DNA from: Helicobacter marmotae
GTDB lineage: Bacteria > Campylobacterota > Campylobacteria > Campylobacterales > Helicobacteraceae
NCBI RefSeq assembly: GCF_003364255.1
Contig: NZ_NXLR01000019.1
Location: 1-36,337 of the forward strand
DNA length: 36,337 nucleotides
Reading direction: 5' to 3'
Every line of letters begins with the position of its first letter. The stretch's first letter is position 1. Made by a program: the position numbers and the translations under genes. Of the stretch, positions 26,686 to 35,681 are shown in pieces. The notes under the pieces were generated by a model, which was given only the letters and a program-made list of their open reading frames with translations, ran no database searches and had not been told where the DNA came from.

Positions 26686-27006
26686 CTATGCCCTGACATC
26701 AAGCAAGGATACTTCATCTTTATAACTCGCGAGCTCTTCCTCTCCTAGGAGGAATTCTGTAGTTTTATGTTCTTTTTTGGAATCTTCTGGGGAATCCTCC
26801 CTTGCATTTTGCTGACTATCGGGGTTAATAGCTTCAGTCTGTGGCGTTGGAGAGACTTCTTGCACATCTTTAAGTTTATCGACAAACTCTTGCATATTTG
26901 CATTGAGGACAAAATCTACTTTTTGCATATTATTTGCATGCTGGATAGAGCCAAGCTGAGAATTTTGGTTGATATAAGTAATGTTACCGATAGGACTAAG
27001 TGCCAT
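26686..27006 (-). CDS. Small hypothetical acidic protein
   Basis: A 106-residue protein I do not recognise. ATG at 27006 has AAGGAG at 6 bases; the in-frame ATG at 27024 overlaps that site and is rejected. The N-terminal MALSPIGNITYINQNSQLGS looks conserved, as does the QEFVDKLKDVQEV helix. The C-terminal half is low-complexity and acidic (SPEDSKKEHKTTEF). No signal peptide or membrane span. It starts 86 bases after the stop of the TonB receptor at 27093 on the same strand, and its stop converges on the outer-membrane protein gene 29 bases away. Confidence 0.65.
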   Translation of the reverse strand: MALSPIGNITYINQNSQLGSIQHANNMQKVDFVLNANMQEFVDKLKDVQEVSPTPQTEAINPDSQQNAREDSPEDSKKEHKTTEFLLGEEELASYKDEVSLLDVRA

Positions 27007-27092
27007 GACTTTCTCCTTCTTCATTGCTTTTATATACTATCGCCTCTTTTGATTAATATATGGTTTAAAAGCAAGAGGTATGCCAATACGTA

Positions 27093-29342
27093 TTAAAATT
27101 TCCCCTCCAATGCGACAAAAAATGCCCTCCCACTTGCGCGGTAGTAGCTATAGTAGGTTTGATTAAAAAGATTAGTAATGGAGCCATTTACATTAAGATG
27201 CTTGCTAAGCTTAAGCCCGAGCTTTACATCAGCAATGCTATAGCTATCTGTTGCGCCATAGACATTGCTAGGTGTGGGGGTATTATTTGAGTTTTTGAAA
27301 GGCTTGCTTGCATATTCTATGCCAAAGCTTCCATATACCTTCATATTTTCATAAAAAATCCCCCCATAGCCTAAGTGCATAGGCACACCCGCAACTCTAT
27401 TTCCTTCTGTGCTTCTCTCCAGGCTTTTTAAGATTTTAGAATCCATAAATGTATAGGTTAAATATATGCTTAGCCCATAGCCTAGCGGAAGTAAAAGGCT
27501 AGATTCTAAGCCTTGGATTCTATTCTTTCCTAAATTATCAAATAAGCCCCTTAAGTGCTCTGGGGCACTAGTGGAGTATTGCATAATGGTATTGGTTGTG
27601 GTGTTATTAAAATAATACACCTTTAGCGCTCCCATTCTCTCTCGCTCTTTTTTTATGCCAAAAAGCGGAGATAAGTCATATTCAAAGCCTATATCAAAAC
27701 TCAGCACATTTTCTGGCTTGAGGTTGGGATTACCCTTAATGGGAGTGCCATCGGTATAGGTTCTATTGCTAAATAATTGTGAAAAATTAGGTGCTTTAAA
27801 GGCTTGCCCAAAGGAGCTTTTAAGCCTCGCATAAGGGCTTAGGGCATAGTTAAGTGAGACCTTAGGGCTTAGCACATTTTTTGTATTCTTACTATAGGTG
27901 TCCTTATCTCTATAAATACCATAGCCCTGCCAAGAATCCCCCCTTAGCCCAATATTGCTACTCAAGCCGCTTATGAGGCTCTCCCAATCGCTTTGCCATT
28001 CAGCAAATATGCCAATGCTACTTGTTTTGCCCCCTTGTGTGTAATTACTTGTAGGCGAGCCTGTGTTTTGAGATCGAAAGAATTTATAGTTGGCAATGTA
28101 GTGTTGTGTCTGCTTGTAGTTGTTGTGTCGATATTGCAAGCCTGCTAGGATTTGGTGATGTTCATTAAAAGCATGTGTATATATCATATCAATATTATGT
28201 ATTTCATATTTATGATTGCTTTGTGTGCCACTCCCTCCATAGATAGTGGTATTAGCAGTTGTAGGGCTTGCACCGCCATCGGGGTTATTAAATGTATCCC
28301 ATCCATCGATTCTATATATCTTCAACTCAAAATAATCATCATTAGGCAAATAATGCTTATATCCCACAGAGCTAATGAGTTGGTTATACATTTCCTTGCC
28401 AATGTGTCTTCCATAGAGGATGGGAGCAGGTTTGCCGCTATTTATATCAGCATTATTCCCATAGCTTGGCATACCATTTTGTGTAAGGAATGTCTTTTGG
28501 TCTTTATGCTCATATTCATACATATTCCAACGTATGTAGCCACTTAGCACGCTTTCATCGGTGATGTCATATTCTGCCCGAAGGGTGCTATCATAGGTAT
28601 TATAGGCTTGCCTGCCCATATCGCCAATATTAAAGCGATTCTCCGCTGTGTTTGAATCCAAAGTAGGTTTTGCACCACTATAGCCGCTCACATCTCGCAC
28701 CACTACAGAATCTGCGGCATATCCTTGTGTGCTTGTTGTCCCAAAAGAGAATTTTGCACGCAACTTTTTATCAAAAAATACATCGCCTATGCTTGCAAAG
28801 CCTCTAAAGGTATGTTTAGGGGCAAATGCGCTATTAAGGGCATTGCCATAGCCAAGCTCGGCTTTGCTCTCAAAGGTAGTGGGCATAGAAGTGATAAAAT
28901 TAATAGCCCCTGCTACTGCTCCGCTTCCATAGACATTTGAGAATGCTCCCCTTACGACTTCAACTTGTGCAATATCTGATGAGCTCATACTCGCTAGCAT
29001 TTTTGTGTTGTTGTTGATGTCATTGAGTATGATTCCATCAACCATAATAGCCGCTCCGCTTAAACCCCGTATTCTAACACTATCAAAAGTATCAAAACCT
29101 CGTGATTTACTTTGCTGCAAGCCCTCAATCCCTCTTATCGTATCGCTAAATTTGGCATTGGGGCGCATTTTCACATCTCTTTGGGTGATGATGCTTACAT
29201 TGCCCGGGGCTTGATCAATAGGCGTATCTATGCGTGAGGCACTCACAATGCTTTGCCCTAGACGTATGGGTGTAATATCTTGTGCTTGTATAGGATAGGC
29301 TAGACTTAAGGGAATAAAGCAAGTGGATATTTTATATTTCAT
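27093..29342 (-). CDS. TonB-dependent outer-membrane receptor (third)
   Basis: A complete 749-residue uptake receptor with a signal peptide ending about PIQAQ. The plug domain shows IRLGQSIVSASRI, DTPIDQAPGNVSIIT, VRIRGLSGAAIMVDGI, QVEVVRGAFSNVYGSGAVAGAINF. Barrel landmarks are LKSSFGQAFKAPNFSQLF, GNPNLKPENVLSFDIGFEY and NLFNQTYYSYYRASGRAFFVALEGKF with the terminal Phe. It is more distant from receptors 1 and 2 than they are from each other, and has no poly-G tract. An AAAAGG site precedes ATG. A Fur-box-like AT-rich palindrome lies 20-50 bases upstream, so iron control is likely. The substrate is unknown; colicin/haem-receptor-like architecture. Confidence 0.93.
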   Translation of the reverse strand: MKYKISTCFIPLSLAYPIQAQDITPIRLGQSIVSASRIDTPIDQAPGNVSIITQRDVKMRPNAKFSDTIRGIEGLQQSKSRGFDTFDSVRIRGLSGAAIMVDGIILNDINNNTKMLASMSSSDIAQVEVVRGAFSNVYGSGAVAGAINFITSMPTTFESKAELGYGNALNSAFAPKHTFRGFASIGDVFFDKKLRAKFSFGTTSTQGYAADSVVVRDVSGYSGAKPTLDSNTAENRFNIGDMGRQAYNTYDSTLRAEYDITDESVLSGYIRWNMYEYEHKDQKTFLTQNGMPSYGNNADINSGKPAPILYGRHIGKEMYNQLISSVGYKHYLPNDDYFELKIYRIDGWDTFNNPDGGASPTTANTTIYGGSGTQSNHKYEIHNIDMIYTHAFNEHHQILAGLQYRHNNYKQTQHYIANYKFFRSQNTGSPTSNYTQGGKTSSIGIFAEWQSDWESLISGLSSNIGLRGDSWQGYGIYRDKDTYSKNTKNVLSPKVSLNYALSPYARLKSSFGQAFKAPNFSQLFSNRTYTDGTPIKGNPNLKPENVLSFDIGFEYDLSPLFGIKKERERMGALKVYYFNNTTTNTIMQYSTSAPEHLRGLFDNLGKNRIQGLESSLLLPLGYGLSIYLTYTFMDSKILKSLERSTEGNRVAGVPMHLGYGGIFYENMKVYGSFGIEYASKPFKNSNNTPTPSNVYGATDSYSIADVKLGLKLSKHLNVNGSITNLFNQTYYSYYRASGRAFFVALEGKF

Positions 29343-29362
29343 AGTATGACCTTTTATGTAAA

Positions 29363-29391
29363 AAATAATTATTATATTATTATAATAATAA
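29363..29391 (-). promoter_or_regulatory. Fur-box-like operator upstream of receptor 3
   Basis: ATAATTATTATATTATTATAATAATA-type sequence composed of overlapping ATTAT/ATAAT arms, 21-49 bases upstream of the start codon. It matches the AT-rich inverted pattern of Fur operators in Helicobacter. The class of gene supports the call; the sequence alone is too AT-rich to prove it. Confidence 0.5.
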
Positions 29392-29593
29392 GTAAATAAA
29401 AATAGTATTACTAAAATCTATAAAAATATATAAATTTATTATTTTACTTCAGTGTTTTCTTTTCTTTGCGTCTTTGTAGAGTAGGCTTAAACTCTTGCAA
29501 GGGAAATGAGTTTGTTAGCTCTTGCGGGCAAGCCGTGAGCCTTGCCAAAGCATCTCTTTATCTAGTAGAGACTCTCTAAAGGAAACGCCCTAT

Positions 29594-30308
29594 TGTCATT
29601 CTGAGCCTCTTTTAGGAGGCGAAGAATCTCTCTTATATACTAGAGTCTCTCTTTTAGAATCACCAAAAAGTGCGACTAGTGACTCGTTTAGAGAGTCCTT
29701 AGCGGATAAGAGAGATTCTTCGGTCGCACCTTGTGCTCCCTCAAAATGACAAACTTGGCTAACGTTCTAGTAAATCCCACAGAGATTCTTCGGGCATAAA
29801 GCCCGCAAGACATGACAAACTCATTTCCCTCTCATACAAGCCACATTATCGTCTTGAGAGAATTTCCCTTGCGGGTAGCTAAGTCTATTCCCTATAAGGA
29901 CACAAAGTTTGTCATTCTGAACCCTCGTAGAGGGTGAAGAATCTCTGTCTAAATCACTAGTCGTGCTTTTTGGTGTTTTTGAAAGCAATTCTTTGTCCTT
30001 TATTGGGGGCTTGGAATGACAAAATAACTGCCTTTCTAGCGATTCGTTTAAGGAGTCCTTAGCGGATAAGAGAGATTCTTCGCCTCCACTTCGTGCTCCC
30101 TCAGAATGACAAGAGGGGTAGAGTTTCTAGTATATAAGAGAGATTTTTCACCCCTTATCAGGGGTTTGTGATGACAATGGGATGGAATTTGCTAGAAATC
30201 CAAGTAGAGATTCTCCGACTTCGCTTAAGACAAACAAACTTGGCTACCCACTTGGAGTTTGAGGTGGAGATTCTTCACCCTCTATGAGGGCTATAGACAT
30301 GACAATGG
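29594..30308. repeat. Cluster 2 of dispersed hairpin repeats (8 copies)
   Basis: The gene-free stretch 29400-30450 carries further copies of the unit described at 3430-4112: 29594-29633, 29711-29754, 29781-29820, 29908-29946, 30071-30112, 30139-30178, 30206-30239 and 30266-30308. Cores form different stems: GCCTC/GAGGC-type at 29606-29621, GGGC/GCCC at 29792-29805, ACCCTC/GAGGGT near 29921-29935, CACCC/GGG(G)TG-type near 30150-30165. Two copies lie in long blocks shared with cluster 1. Open frames here are translations of the repeat. Confidence 0.85.
30015..30112. repeat. ~97-bp block duplicated from 3914-4010
   Basis: From ATGACAAA through CTGCCTTTCTAG, CGATTCGTTTAAGGAG, GATAAGAGAGATTCTTCG and CACTTCGTGCTCCCTCAG, this segment aligns with 3914-4010 over almost its whole length with scattered substitutions. 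29681-29754 is a third partial copy. The repeat thus extends beyond the 40-bp core unit. Confidence 0.7.
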
Positions 30309-30458
30309 GGCGGTTTTATAAGGAGATTTTTCCCTATTTTAGTGGGTAAAGGTATAATAATTTCACTTTCCTTGCGGGGCAGACTACCCTTGTTATCAGT
30401 AGTCTCTGAGTAGGAGTGATATAAAAGTAAAGCTCAAGCAAGCTAAGTGCAAAATATG

Positions 30459-30623
30459 CTATTTCTCAAGCTCTCCTTTAGATTTAGGAGGTCGAAAATG
30501 ACGTAAGAAGCCAAAGGCTACCCCCGCACACAAAAGCACGACAATAATGCCGCTAAAAGCTTCAAAATACCCAAATGCTTGAGTGAAGTCCCATACATGC
30601 AGCCCCATAATATCAAAACCCAT
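30459..30623 (-). CDS. 54-residue single-span membrane protein
   Basis: A short open frame in the minus-strand operon of dnaG. ATG at 30623 is preceded by AAAGGAG at 5 bases. The product has one hydrophobic span (about residues 23-40, FSGIIVVLLCAGVAFGF), an aromatic N-terminal part (GLHVWDFTQAFGYFE) and a basic/charged C-terminus (RHFRPPKSKGELEK). It starts 26 bases after the PP-loop gene stop. I do not recognise a family; no function is inferred. Confidence 0.7.
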   Translation of the reverse strand: MGFDIMGLHVWDFTQAFGYFEAFSGIIVVLLCAGVAFGFLRHFRPPKSKGELEK

Positions 30624-30649
30624 TTTTTCTCCTTTCATAGAGATAGAAT

Positions 30650-31699
30650 CTATTGTGCTAAAAGTAAGTAACTTTGTGCAACTTCGCGCTCAAGTGGTGC
30701 TAGGGAGTAAATTTGTGTTCCAATTTGCACTTGATATTCACGCTCTGCCTCTGTCTTGGCATAGCTTAAGGCAATACGCCCAGCGAGCATTTTATCTGCT
30801 ATGGAGGCATTAGATTCTATAATCCCAAATGGACCTACACAATCAAGGAGTGTGATAGGCTCCATAAGGGGGTTTGGTTTTTTGAGCTTTTCATTCTCTT
30901 GTGCATTTCTTGCGATGACGCACCTCGCGCCATTTTTTAGCACAAGATAACGTCCCACTTTCACCATTTCTATATCTTCAAAGCGCATTTGTCGATGTGC
31001 GCTTAAGTCTTTGATTTTAGAAGCTATAGAATCTTGAGTAAGCAGGCAGCCCCCACCGGGCTTTTCATAATATTTAAAGCCATAATTTTTAATTATCTCT
31101 AGTTGTCTTGTGCGTCCCCTACCACTTATGTCAAGCAAAGATTCTCTATTGACCCAGCCCATTTTTTCTGGGAAGCTTGGCTCTAAAAGTTTGGCACTCA
31201 TAGGGCGTAAAAGGAGTTCATCGAGGTGTTGAGGTTTGTTAGGGTTGCTCCCATCGCGTGAAAGTAGAGTATCAAACTTAGAATCTTCCCCAATATGTCG
31301 CACAAGCTTTCGCACCTGGTCTAATGCCTCTTTGCGTTGAGACTTGGGACGTTGCCCGAGTACCTCGCCACTCACTACGAAGTCCGCTCCCACTTCAAGC
31401 AGATATGCAAACGCATTTGCAAACATATTGGCATGGCAATCAATGCAAGGATTAAAATACTTGCCATAGCCATACTTTGGCTTAAAAAGCACATCATTGA
31501 AAAATTGTTTTTTAATATCAAGGATTTTGAGCTCTACATCTATCTGTTTGGTAGCGTTTTGGAAATATTCAAGCTTGTCTTTATTCCCCCCAAAGCCTAT
31601 ATCAAAATGCAGGGCAATGACATCAATACCTTGCTCTTTAAGAAGTTTCATTGAAATGAGGCTATCGCAGCCTCCACTAAAAAGTGCTAGGGCTAACAT
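30650..31699 (-). CDS. PP-loop ATP pyrophosphatase (ThiI/MnmA-like), HP0013-type
   Basis: A 349-residue cytoplasmic protein. The N-terminal PP-loop LFSGGCDSLIS (residues 7-17) adenylates substrates in tRNA thiolation enzymes. The segment NPCIDCHANMF, with a C-x2-C pair, and VVSGEVLGQRPKSQ are typical of ThiI/MnmA relatives. The C-terminal ~140 residues (from KPGGGCLLTQDS) resemble an NFACT-R/DUF814-type RNA-binding region, which is known fused to such enzymes. A role in RNA sulfur modification is inferred, not shown. It overlaps dnaG by 23 bases; H. pylori has a similar gene beside dnaG. Confidence 0.7.
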   Translation of the reverse strand: MLALALFSGGCDSLISMKLLKEQGIDVIALHFDIGFGGNKDKLEYFQNATKQIDVELKILDIKKQFFNDVLFKPKYGYGKYFNPCIDCHANMFANAFAYLLEVGADFVVSGEVLGQRPKSQRKEALDQVRKLVRHIGEDSKFDTLLSRDGSNPNKPQHLDELLLRPMSAKLLEPSFPEKMGWVNRESLLDISGRGRTRQLEIIKNYGFKYYEKPGGGCLLTQDSIASKIKDLSAHRQMRFEDIEMVKVGRYLVLKNGARCVIARNAQENEKLKKPNPLMEPITLLDCVGPFGIIESNASIADKMLAGRIALSYAKTEAEREYQVQIGTQIYSLAPLEREVAQSYLLLAQ

Positions 31700-33335
31700 A
31701 TGGCAGTAATTCTCCTTGTTTGAGTTGTAAGATTTTATGCTTTATGGACTTAATAAGCGCATTTTTATCATGCAAATTCATCGTGTTATTATAGGGAATG
31801 TTTGTTAAAAGGCGTGTGTATGCTTGAGCGATAAATAAACGCAAATGTTCTTTAAGCGCAGGCAAGTCAGCTAGGGGCTTTATATTCTCATTGAGAGCAA
31901 TGCCCAAAAGCAGAGGGTTATCAAATTCCCCTTGAAGCAGGAGAGAAAACGCCTCTTTATGCGTGCTAAATATAGAGGCGTCAATGTATTCAACCGCAAA
32001 GTCAATAAATGCCCTCTGCTCTAAGAAGCTTTTAATCAAGGTAAGTTCGGCAAAATCTTGCGTTTGGGGGAGGGTATGGGGAGGGAGCTTGGGAGCTTGA
32101 GGGCGGTGTGTGTGGATAAGCTTTGTAGGCAAGGAGAGTAATCGCGCTATAAAGGGTTTGTATTCTTCTTGTAATAATGGGCTGAGCGTATGGAGAAACT
32201 GCGTCATTTGGGCTAGTGCTTTTTCCTTTTCTAAAGGATTTTCTAAGGCAAAGCTTTGGGCTATGTGATTTAGCACAAATTCAATAAATGGCAAAGGTTG
32301 GGCAAACATATCGCTTAACTCGTTAATTTGCTTATTTGCCACCATATCTGCTGGGTCCATGCCATTTGCAAATATTACCACTCCCCCATCATAGCCCTCT
32401 TTTGCAAGCATTTGGGCTGCCTTAAAGGCGGCATTGAGTCCAGCTTTATCGCCATCATAGCTTAATATCACTTTTGGCTCACCTTTATGCAAAAGTGGGA
32501 GATGTTCTTTTGTAAGGGCTGTACCAAGTGTGGCTACGGCGTATTCAAAGCCCGCTTGATGAAGCATAATCACATCAAGATACCCCTCACAGACTATGAT
32601 CTTTTTTTGCTTATAGATTTTCTCTTTGGCGAGGGAGTAGCCATAGAGGAGTTGGGATTTATTAAAGACTTTGCTTTGTGGAGAGTTAATGTATTTGGCA
32701 TTTGCTCCACTTATGGTGCGCCCGCCAAAGCCCACGATTTTACCATTTGGGGCATGTATGGGAAAGATGATTCTATCGCTAAAGCGAGCATATTCGCGTC
32801 CATTGTCTCTGCCAATAATCCCAAAAGCAAGGGCTTCTTCTTTATTTAAGTTGTGTTGCTTGATGAAGTTTAAACTCTCAAAGCTTGCCCCACAATAGCC
32901 CAGAGAAAATCGCTCTATGCTGGCATTTGAGATATGCCTTGAGGCAAGGTACTCAAGTGAGGGTTTATGGGAGCGGAGGCATTTTTGATAAAATCTTGTC
33001 ATTTCATCAAATATTTTAGAATCGGGCTTTTTGCTATAGTTACCCTCATGCTCTAGCGTGAAGTTATGTAAGGCTGCGATTTTTTCTACACTCTCTATGA
33101 AGCTAAGCTTTTCATATTCCATAATAAACTTAATCGCATCGCCGCCCACGCCACAGCCATAGCAATGATAGAATCCTTTTGTGGGGCTAACGACAAAGCT
33201 AGGTGTCTTTTCATCATGGAAAGGGCAGCAGGCGATGTAATTGCTCCCAGATTTTTTTAGCTCTACATAGGGGCTGAGTATCTCTACAATATCTATATAT
33301 TGCTTGAGGGCTTCGATTGAATGTTTGCTTATCAT
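31677..33335 (-). CDS. dnaG: DNA primase DnaG
   Basis: Synthesises RNA primers for replication. A zinc-binding domain uses C37, H40, C58 and C61 (CCPFHDEKTPSF...YHCYGCGVGGD). The RNA polymerase/TOPRIM core includes GFGGRTISG, ICEGYLDV-type IIVCEGYLDVIMLHQAGF and the metal motif YDGDKAG. The C-terminal helicase-binding region is short and divergent, as in Campylobacterota; total 552 residues. It is transcribed away from groES. The following PP-loop gene overlaps its stop by 23 bases. Confidence 0.96.
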   Translation of the reverse strand: MISKHSIEALKQYIDIVEILSPYVELKKSGSNYIACCPFHDEKTPSFVVSPTKGFYHCYGCGVGGDAIKFIMEYEKLSFIESVEKIAALHNFTLEHEGNYSKKPDSKIFDEMTRFYQKCLRSHKPSLEYLASRHISNASIERFSLGYCGASFESLNFIKQHNLNKEEALAFGIIGRDNGREYARFSDRIIFPIHAPNGKIVGFGGRTISGANAKYINSPQSKVFNKSQLLYGYSLAKEKIYKQKKIIVCEGYLDVIMLHQAGFEYAVATLGTALTKEHLPLLHKGEPKVILSYDGDKAGLNAAFKAAQMLAKEGYDGGVVIFANGMDPADMVANKQINELSDMFAQPLPFIEFVLNHIAQSFALENPLEKEKALAQMTQFLHTLSPLLQEEYKPFIARLLSLPTKLIHTHRPQAPKLPPHTLPQTQDFAELTLIKSFLEQRAFIDFAVEYIDASIFSTHKEAFSLLLQGEFDNPLLLGIALNENIKPLADLPALKEHLRLFIAQAYTRLLTNIPYNNTMNLHDKNALIKSIKHKILQLKQGELLPYVSPSTF

Positions 33336-33506
33336 AAATGTAGCCTTAAGAATCTTGCTTGTGCGATGGCGGGGATTCTATAACAAGAGTATAAAAGAAA
33401 GCTTAGAGAATGCTCTAATCGCCTATAGTGTGAAAGTTTATAATATTAGGTATATATAAATTTAGTTTATTAGACTAAAGTTTATTTATAAAATAGCTAT
33501 AAAGTA

Positions 33507-33535
33507 TTGACTTGTTTAATAAAAAAATATAAGAT
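33507..33535 (+). promoter_or_regulatory. Promoter of groES-groEL
   Basis: TTGACT (33507-33512) is followed after 17 bases by TAAGAT (33530-33535) within TATAAGAT. The start of transcription would lie within the downstream inverted repeat. The rest of the 263-base divergent gap with dnaG holds nothing else I can name. Confidence 0.65.
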
Positions 33536-33536
33536 T

Positions 33537-33562
33537 CTCGCACTTCAAAAATTAAGTGCTAA
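33537..33562 (+). promoter_or_regulatory. CIRCE-like operator (HrcA)
   Basis: CTCGCACTT, 8 bases, AAGTGCTAA: an imperfect match to CIRCE, TTAGCACTC-N9-GAGTGCTAA, with the right arm nearly complete and the spacer one base short. It lies just after the -10 box, where HrcA blocks groESL in related bacteria. HrcA is not encoded in this window. Confidence 0.65.
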
Positions 33563-33598
33563 ATTTTTGATAAATTTTTATATTTAAAGGAGTCCATA

Positions 33599-33871
33599 AT
33601 GAAGTTTAGACCTTTGGGTGAAAGAGTTCTCGTGGAACGTATCGAGGAAGATACCAAGACAAGTTCGGGTATTATTATCCCTGATAATGCGAAAGAGAAA
33701 CCTCTTATAGGTATCATCAAGGCAGTGAGTACAAAGCTCAAAGAAGATAAAGTGCTTAAAGAAAATGACAAAATCGTGTTTGGTAAATATAAAGGCGCGG
33801 AAATCAAGTTAGATTCTAAAGAATATATGGTTTTAGAGCTTGATGATATTTTGGGCGTTATTGAAAAATAA
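33599..33871 (+). CDS. groES: Co-chaperonin GroES
   Basis: Ten-kilodalton lid of the GroEL chamber. [14 protein letters not shown] begins the beta-barrel, the mobile loop is [20 protein letters not shown] (about 17-36), and [10 protein letters not shown] ends the protein. It has 90 residues: the His/Cys-rich nickel-binding tail of H. pylori HspA is absent. AAAGGAG precedes ATG. groEL starts 25 bases downstream. Confidence 0.97.
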   Translation: MKFRPLGERVLVERIEEDTKTSSGIIIPDNAKEKPLIGIIKAVSTKLKEDKVLKENDKIVFGKYKGAEIKLDSKEYMVLELDDILGVIEK

Positions 33872-33896
33872 ATTTAAAATTTTTAAGGAGTAACAC

Positions 33897-35534
33897 ATGG
33901 CAAGCAAAGAAATTCATTTTTCAGATTCTGCGAGAAATAAGCTATATGAGGGTATTAAGCAATTAAGCGACGCAGTGAAAGTAACAATGGGTCCAAAAGG
34001 GCGAAATGTCCTTATACAAAAGAGTTATGGTGCCCCAGCAATTACAAAAGATGGGGTATCTGTGGCAAAGGAAATCGAACTTGCTGATCCTATTGCAAAT
34101 ATGGGGGCACAGCTTGTAAAGGAAGTGGCTAGCAAGACAGCTGATGCAGCAGGAGATGGCACTACAACAGCTACTGTTCTCGCATACAGCATTTATAAAG
34201 AAGGTTTAAGAAACATCACAGCAGGAGCAAATCCTATCGAAGTTAAACGTGGTATGGACAAGGCAGTATCAGCTATCATTGAAGAGCTTAAAAAGGCAAG
34301 TAAAAAAGTTGGCGGGAAGAGTGATATTGCACAAGTAGCGACTATTTCTGCAAACTCTGATGAAAATATCGGTGCGCTTATTGCCGAAGCTATGGAAAAA
34401 GTAGGTAAAGATGGCGTGATTACCGTTGAAGAGGCAAAGGGTATCAATGATGAATTGAGTGTGGTCGAAGGTATGCAATTTGATAGAGGCTACCTCTCTG
34501 CATATTTTGTAACTAATACTGACAAAATGACCGCCCAGCTTGAAAATGCCTATGTACTTTTAACTGATAAGAAAATCTCAAATATGAAAGAGATTTTGCC
34601 CTTACTTGAAGCGACTATGCAAAGTGGCAAACCACTTTTAATTATTGCTGAAGATATTGAGGGTGAGGCTCTTACAACGCTTGTGGTTAATAAATTGCGT
34701 GGTGTGCTGAATGTGTCAGCGGTTAAGGCTCCTGGATTTGGTGATAGACGTAAAGCAATGCTCCAAGATATTGCTATCCTTACAGGTGGGCAAGTTATCA
34801 GCGAAGAGCTTGGTAAAACTTTGGAGAGCACTACTCTTGCAGATTTAGGAAGTGCAGCTCGTATTGTGATAGATAAAGATAATACAACTATCGTTGATGG
34901 TAAGGGCAAAGCAAAAGATGTGAAAGACAGAATAGCTCAAATCAAAACAGAAATTGAAAACACTACGAGTGATTATGATAGAGAAAAACTCCAAGAACGT
35001 TTAGCTAAACTTAGCGGCGGTGTGGCAGTGATTAAAGTAGGTGCGGCAAGTGAAGTAGAAATGAAAGAAAAGAAAGACCGCGTAGATGACGCTCTCTCAG
35101 CTACAAAAGCAGCAGTTGATGAAGGGATTGTTATAGGCGGTGGTTCTGCCCTTATCCGTGCTTCGCAAAAGGTAAAGCTCAGCCTAAGTGGTGATGAAGC
35201 GATAGGGTATGATATTATCAAACGTGCTATTAAAGCTCCTCTTGCACAAATTGCTGCAAATGCTGGATATGATTCGGGTGTGGTGGTTAATGAAGTAGAA
35301 AAAAGCTCAAAAGACGGCTTTGGCTTTAATGCAACTACAGGCGAATATGTAGATATGTTTAAAGAAGGTATCATCGACCCTCTTAAAGTAACGCGTGTAG
35401 CGCTCCAAAATGCTGTGTCTGTCTCAAGTTTGCTTTTAACTACCGAAGCAACTATCAATGAAATTAAAGAAGATAAGCCAGCCCCAGCAATGCCAGATAT
35501 GGGTGGTATGGGCGGCATGGGTGGTATGATGTAA
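33897..35534 (+). CDS. groEL: Chaperonin GroEL
   Basis: Sixty-kilodalton ATPase folding chamber, 545 residues. The nucleotide site GDGTTTA includes D87 (86-92), with [10 protein letters not shown] at 29-38 and the GGG-containing [20 protein letters not shown] near 405-425. The C-terminus ends [14 protein letters not shown], the disordered GGM tail. The sequence is well conserved throughout. AAGGAG precedes ATG. Expression follows groES from one promoter; a terminator-like hairpin lies just after the stop. Confidence 0.98.
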   Translation: MASKEIHFSDSARNKLYEGIKQLSDAVKVTMGPKGRNVLIQKSYGAPAITKDGVSVAKEIELADPIANMGAQLVKEVASKTADAAGDGTTTATVLAYSIYKEGLRNITAGANPIEVKRGMDKAVSAIIEELKKASKKVGGKSDIAQVATISANSDENIGALIAEAMEKVGKDGVITVEEAKGINDELSVVEGMQFDRGYLSAYFVTNTDKMTAQLENAYVLLTDKKISNMKEILPLLEATMQSGKPLLIIAEDIEGEALTTLVVNKLRGVLNVSAVKAPGFGDRRKAMLQDIAILTGGQVISEELGKTLESTTLADLGSAARIVIDKDNTTIVDGKGKAKDVKDRIAQIKTEIENTTSDYDREKLQERLAKLSGGVAVIKVGAASEVEMKEKKDRVDDALSATKAAVDEGIVIGGGSALIRASQKVKLSLSGDEAIGYDIIKRAIKAPLAQIAANAGYDSGVVVNEVEKSSKDGFGFNATTGEYVDMFKEGIIDPLKVTRVALQNAVSVSSLLLTTEATINEIKEDKPAPAMPDMGGMGGMGGMM

Positions 35535-35536
35535 TG

Positions 35537-35574
35537 CTCCCCCTTTCTCCCTTTCGGGGAGAGCCTCTATTTTT
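35537..35574 (+). terminator. Rho-independent-type terminator after groEL
   Basis: CTCCC (35547-35551) pairs with GGGAG (35557-35561) over a 5-base loop; alternatively CTCCCC (35537-35542) pairs with GGGGAG (35556-35561). ATTTTT at 35569-35574 provides the U-run, a few bases further than ideal. Confidence 0.55.
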
Positions 35575-35681
35575 AATCTTTTAAGCTAGTAATCCCTTTT
35601 GTATCCTTATGTTCTTTATAATGAGCATATCGATTACCCCGGATTGGTAAGGTCATTCACAAGCTATTATTATTTACACTC

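Noticed and set aside
26656-26700. Bidirectional terminator between the outer-membrane protein and the small hypothetical gene
   Set aside because: Only a 4-bp GGGC/GCCC stem without a U-run could be found.
29522-29749. 75-residue open frame (plus)
   Set aside because: Again repeat-derived (CHSEPLLGGEESLL); no coding signal.
34973-35518. 181-residue open frame antisense to groEL
   Set aside because: Shadow of the highly conserved groEL reading frame.
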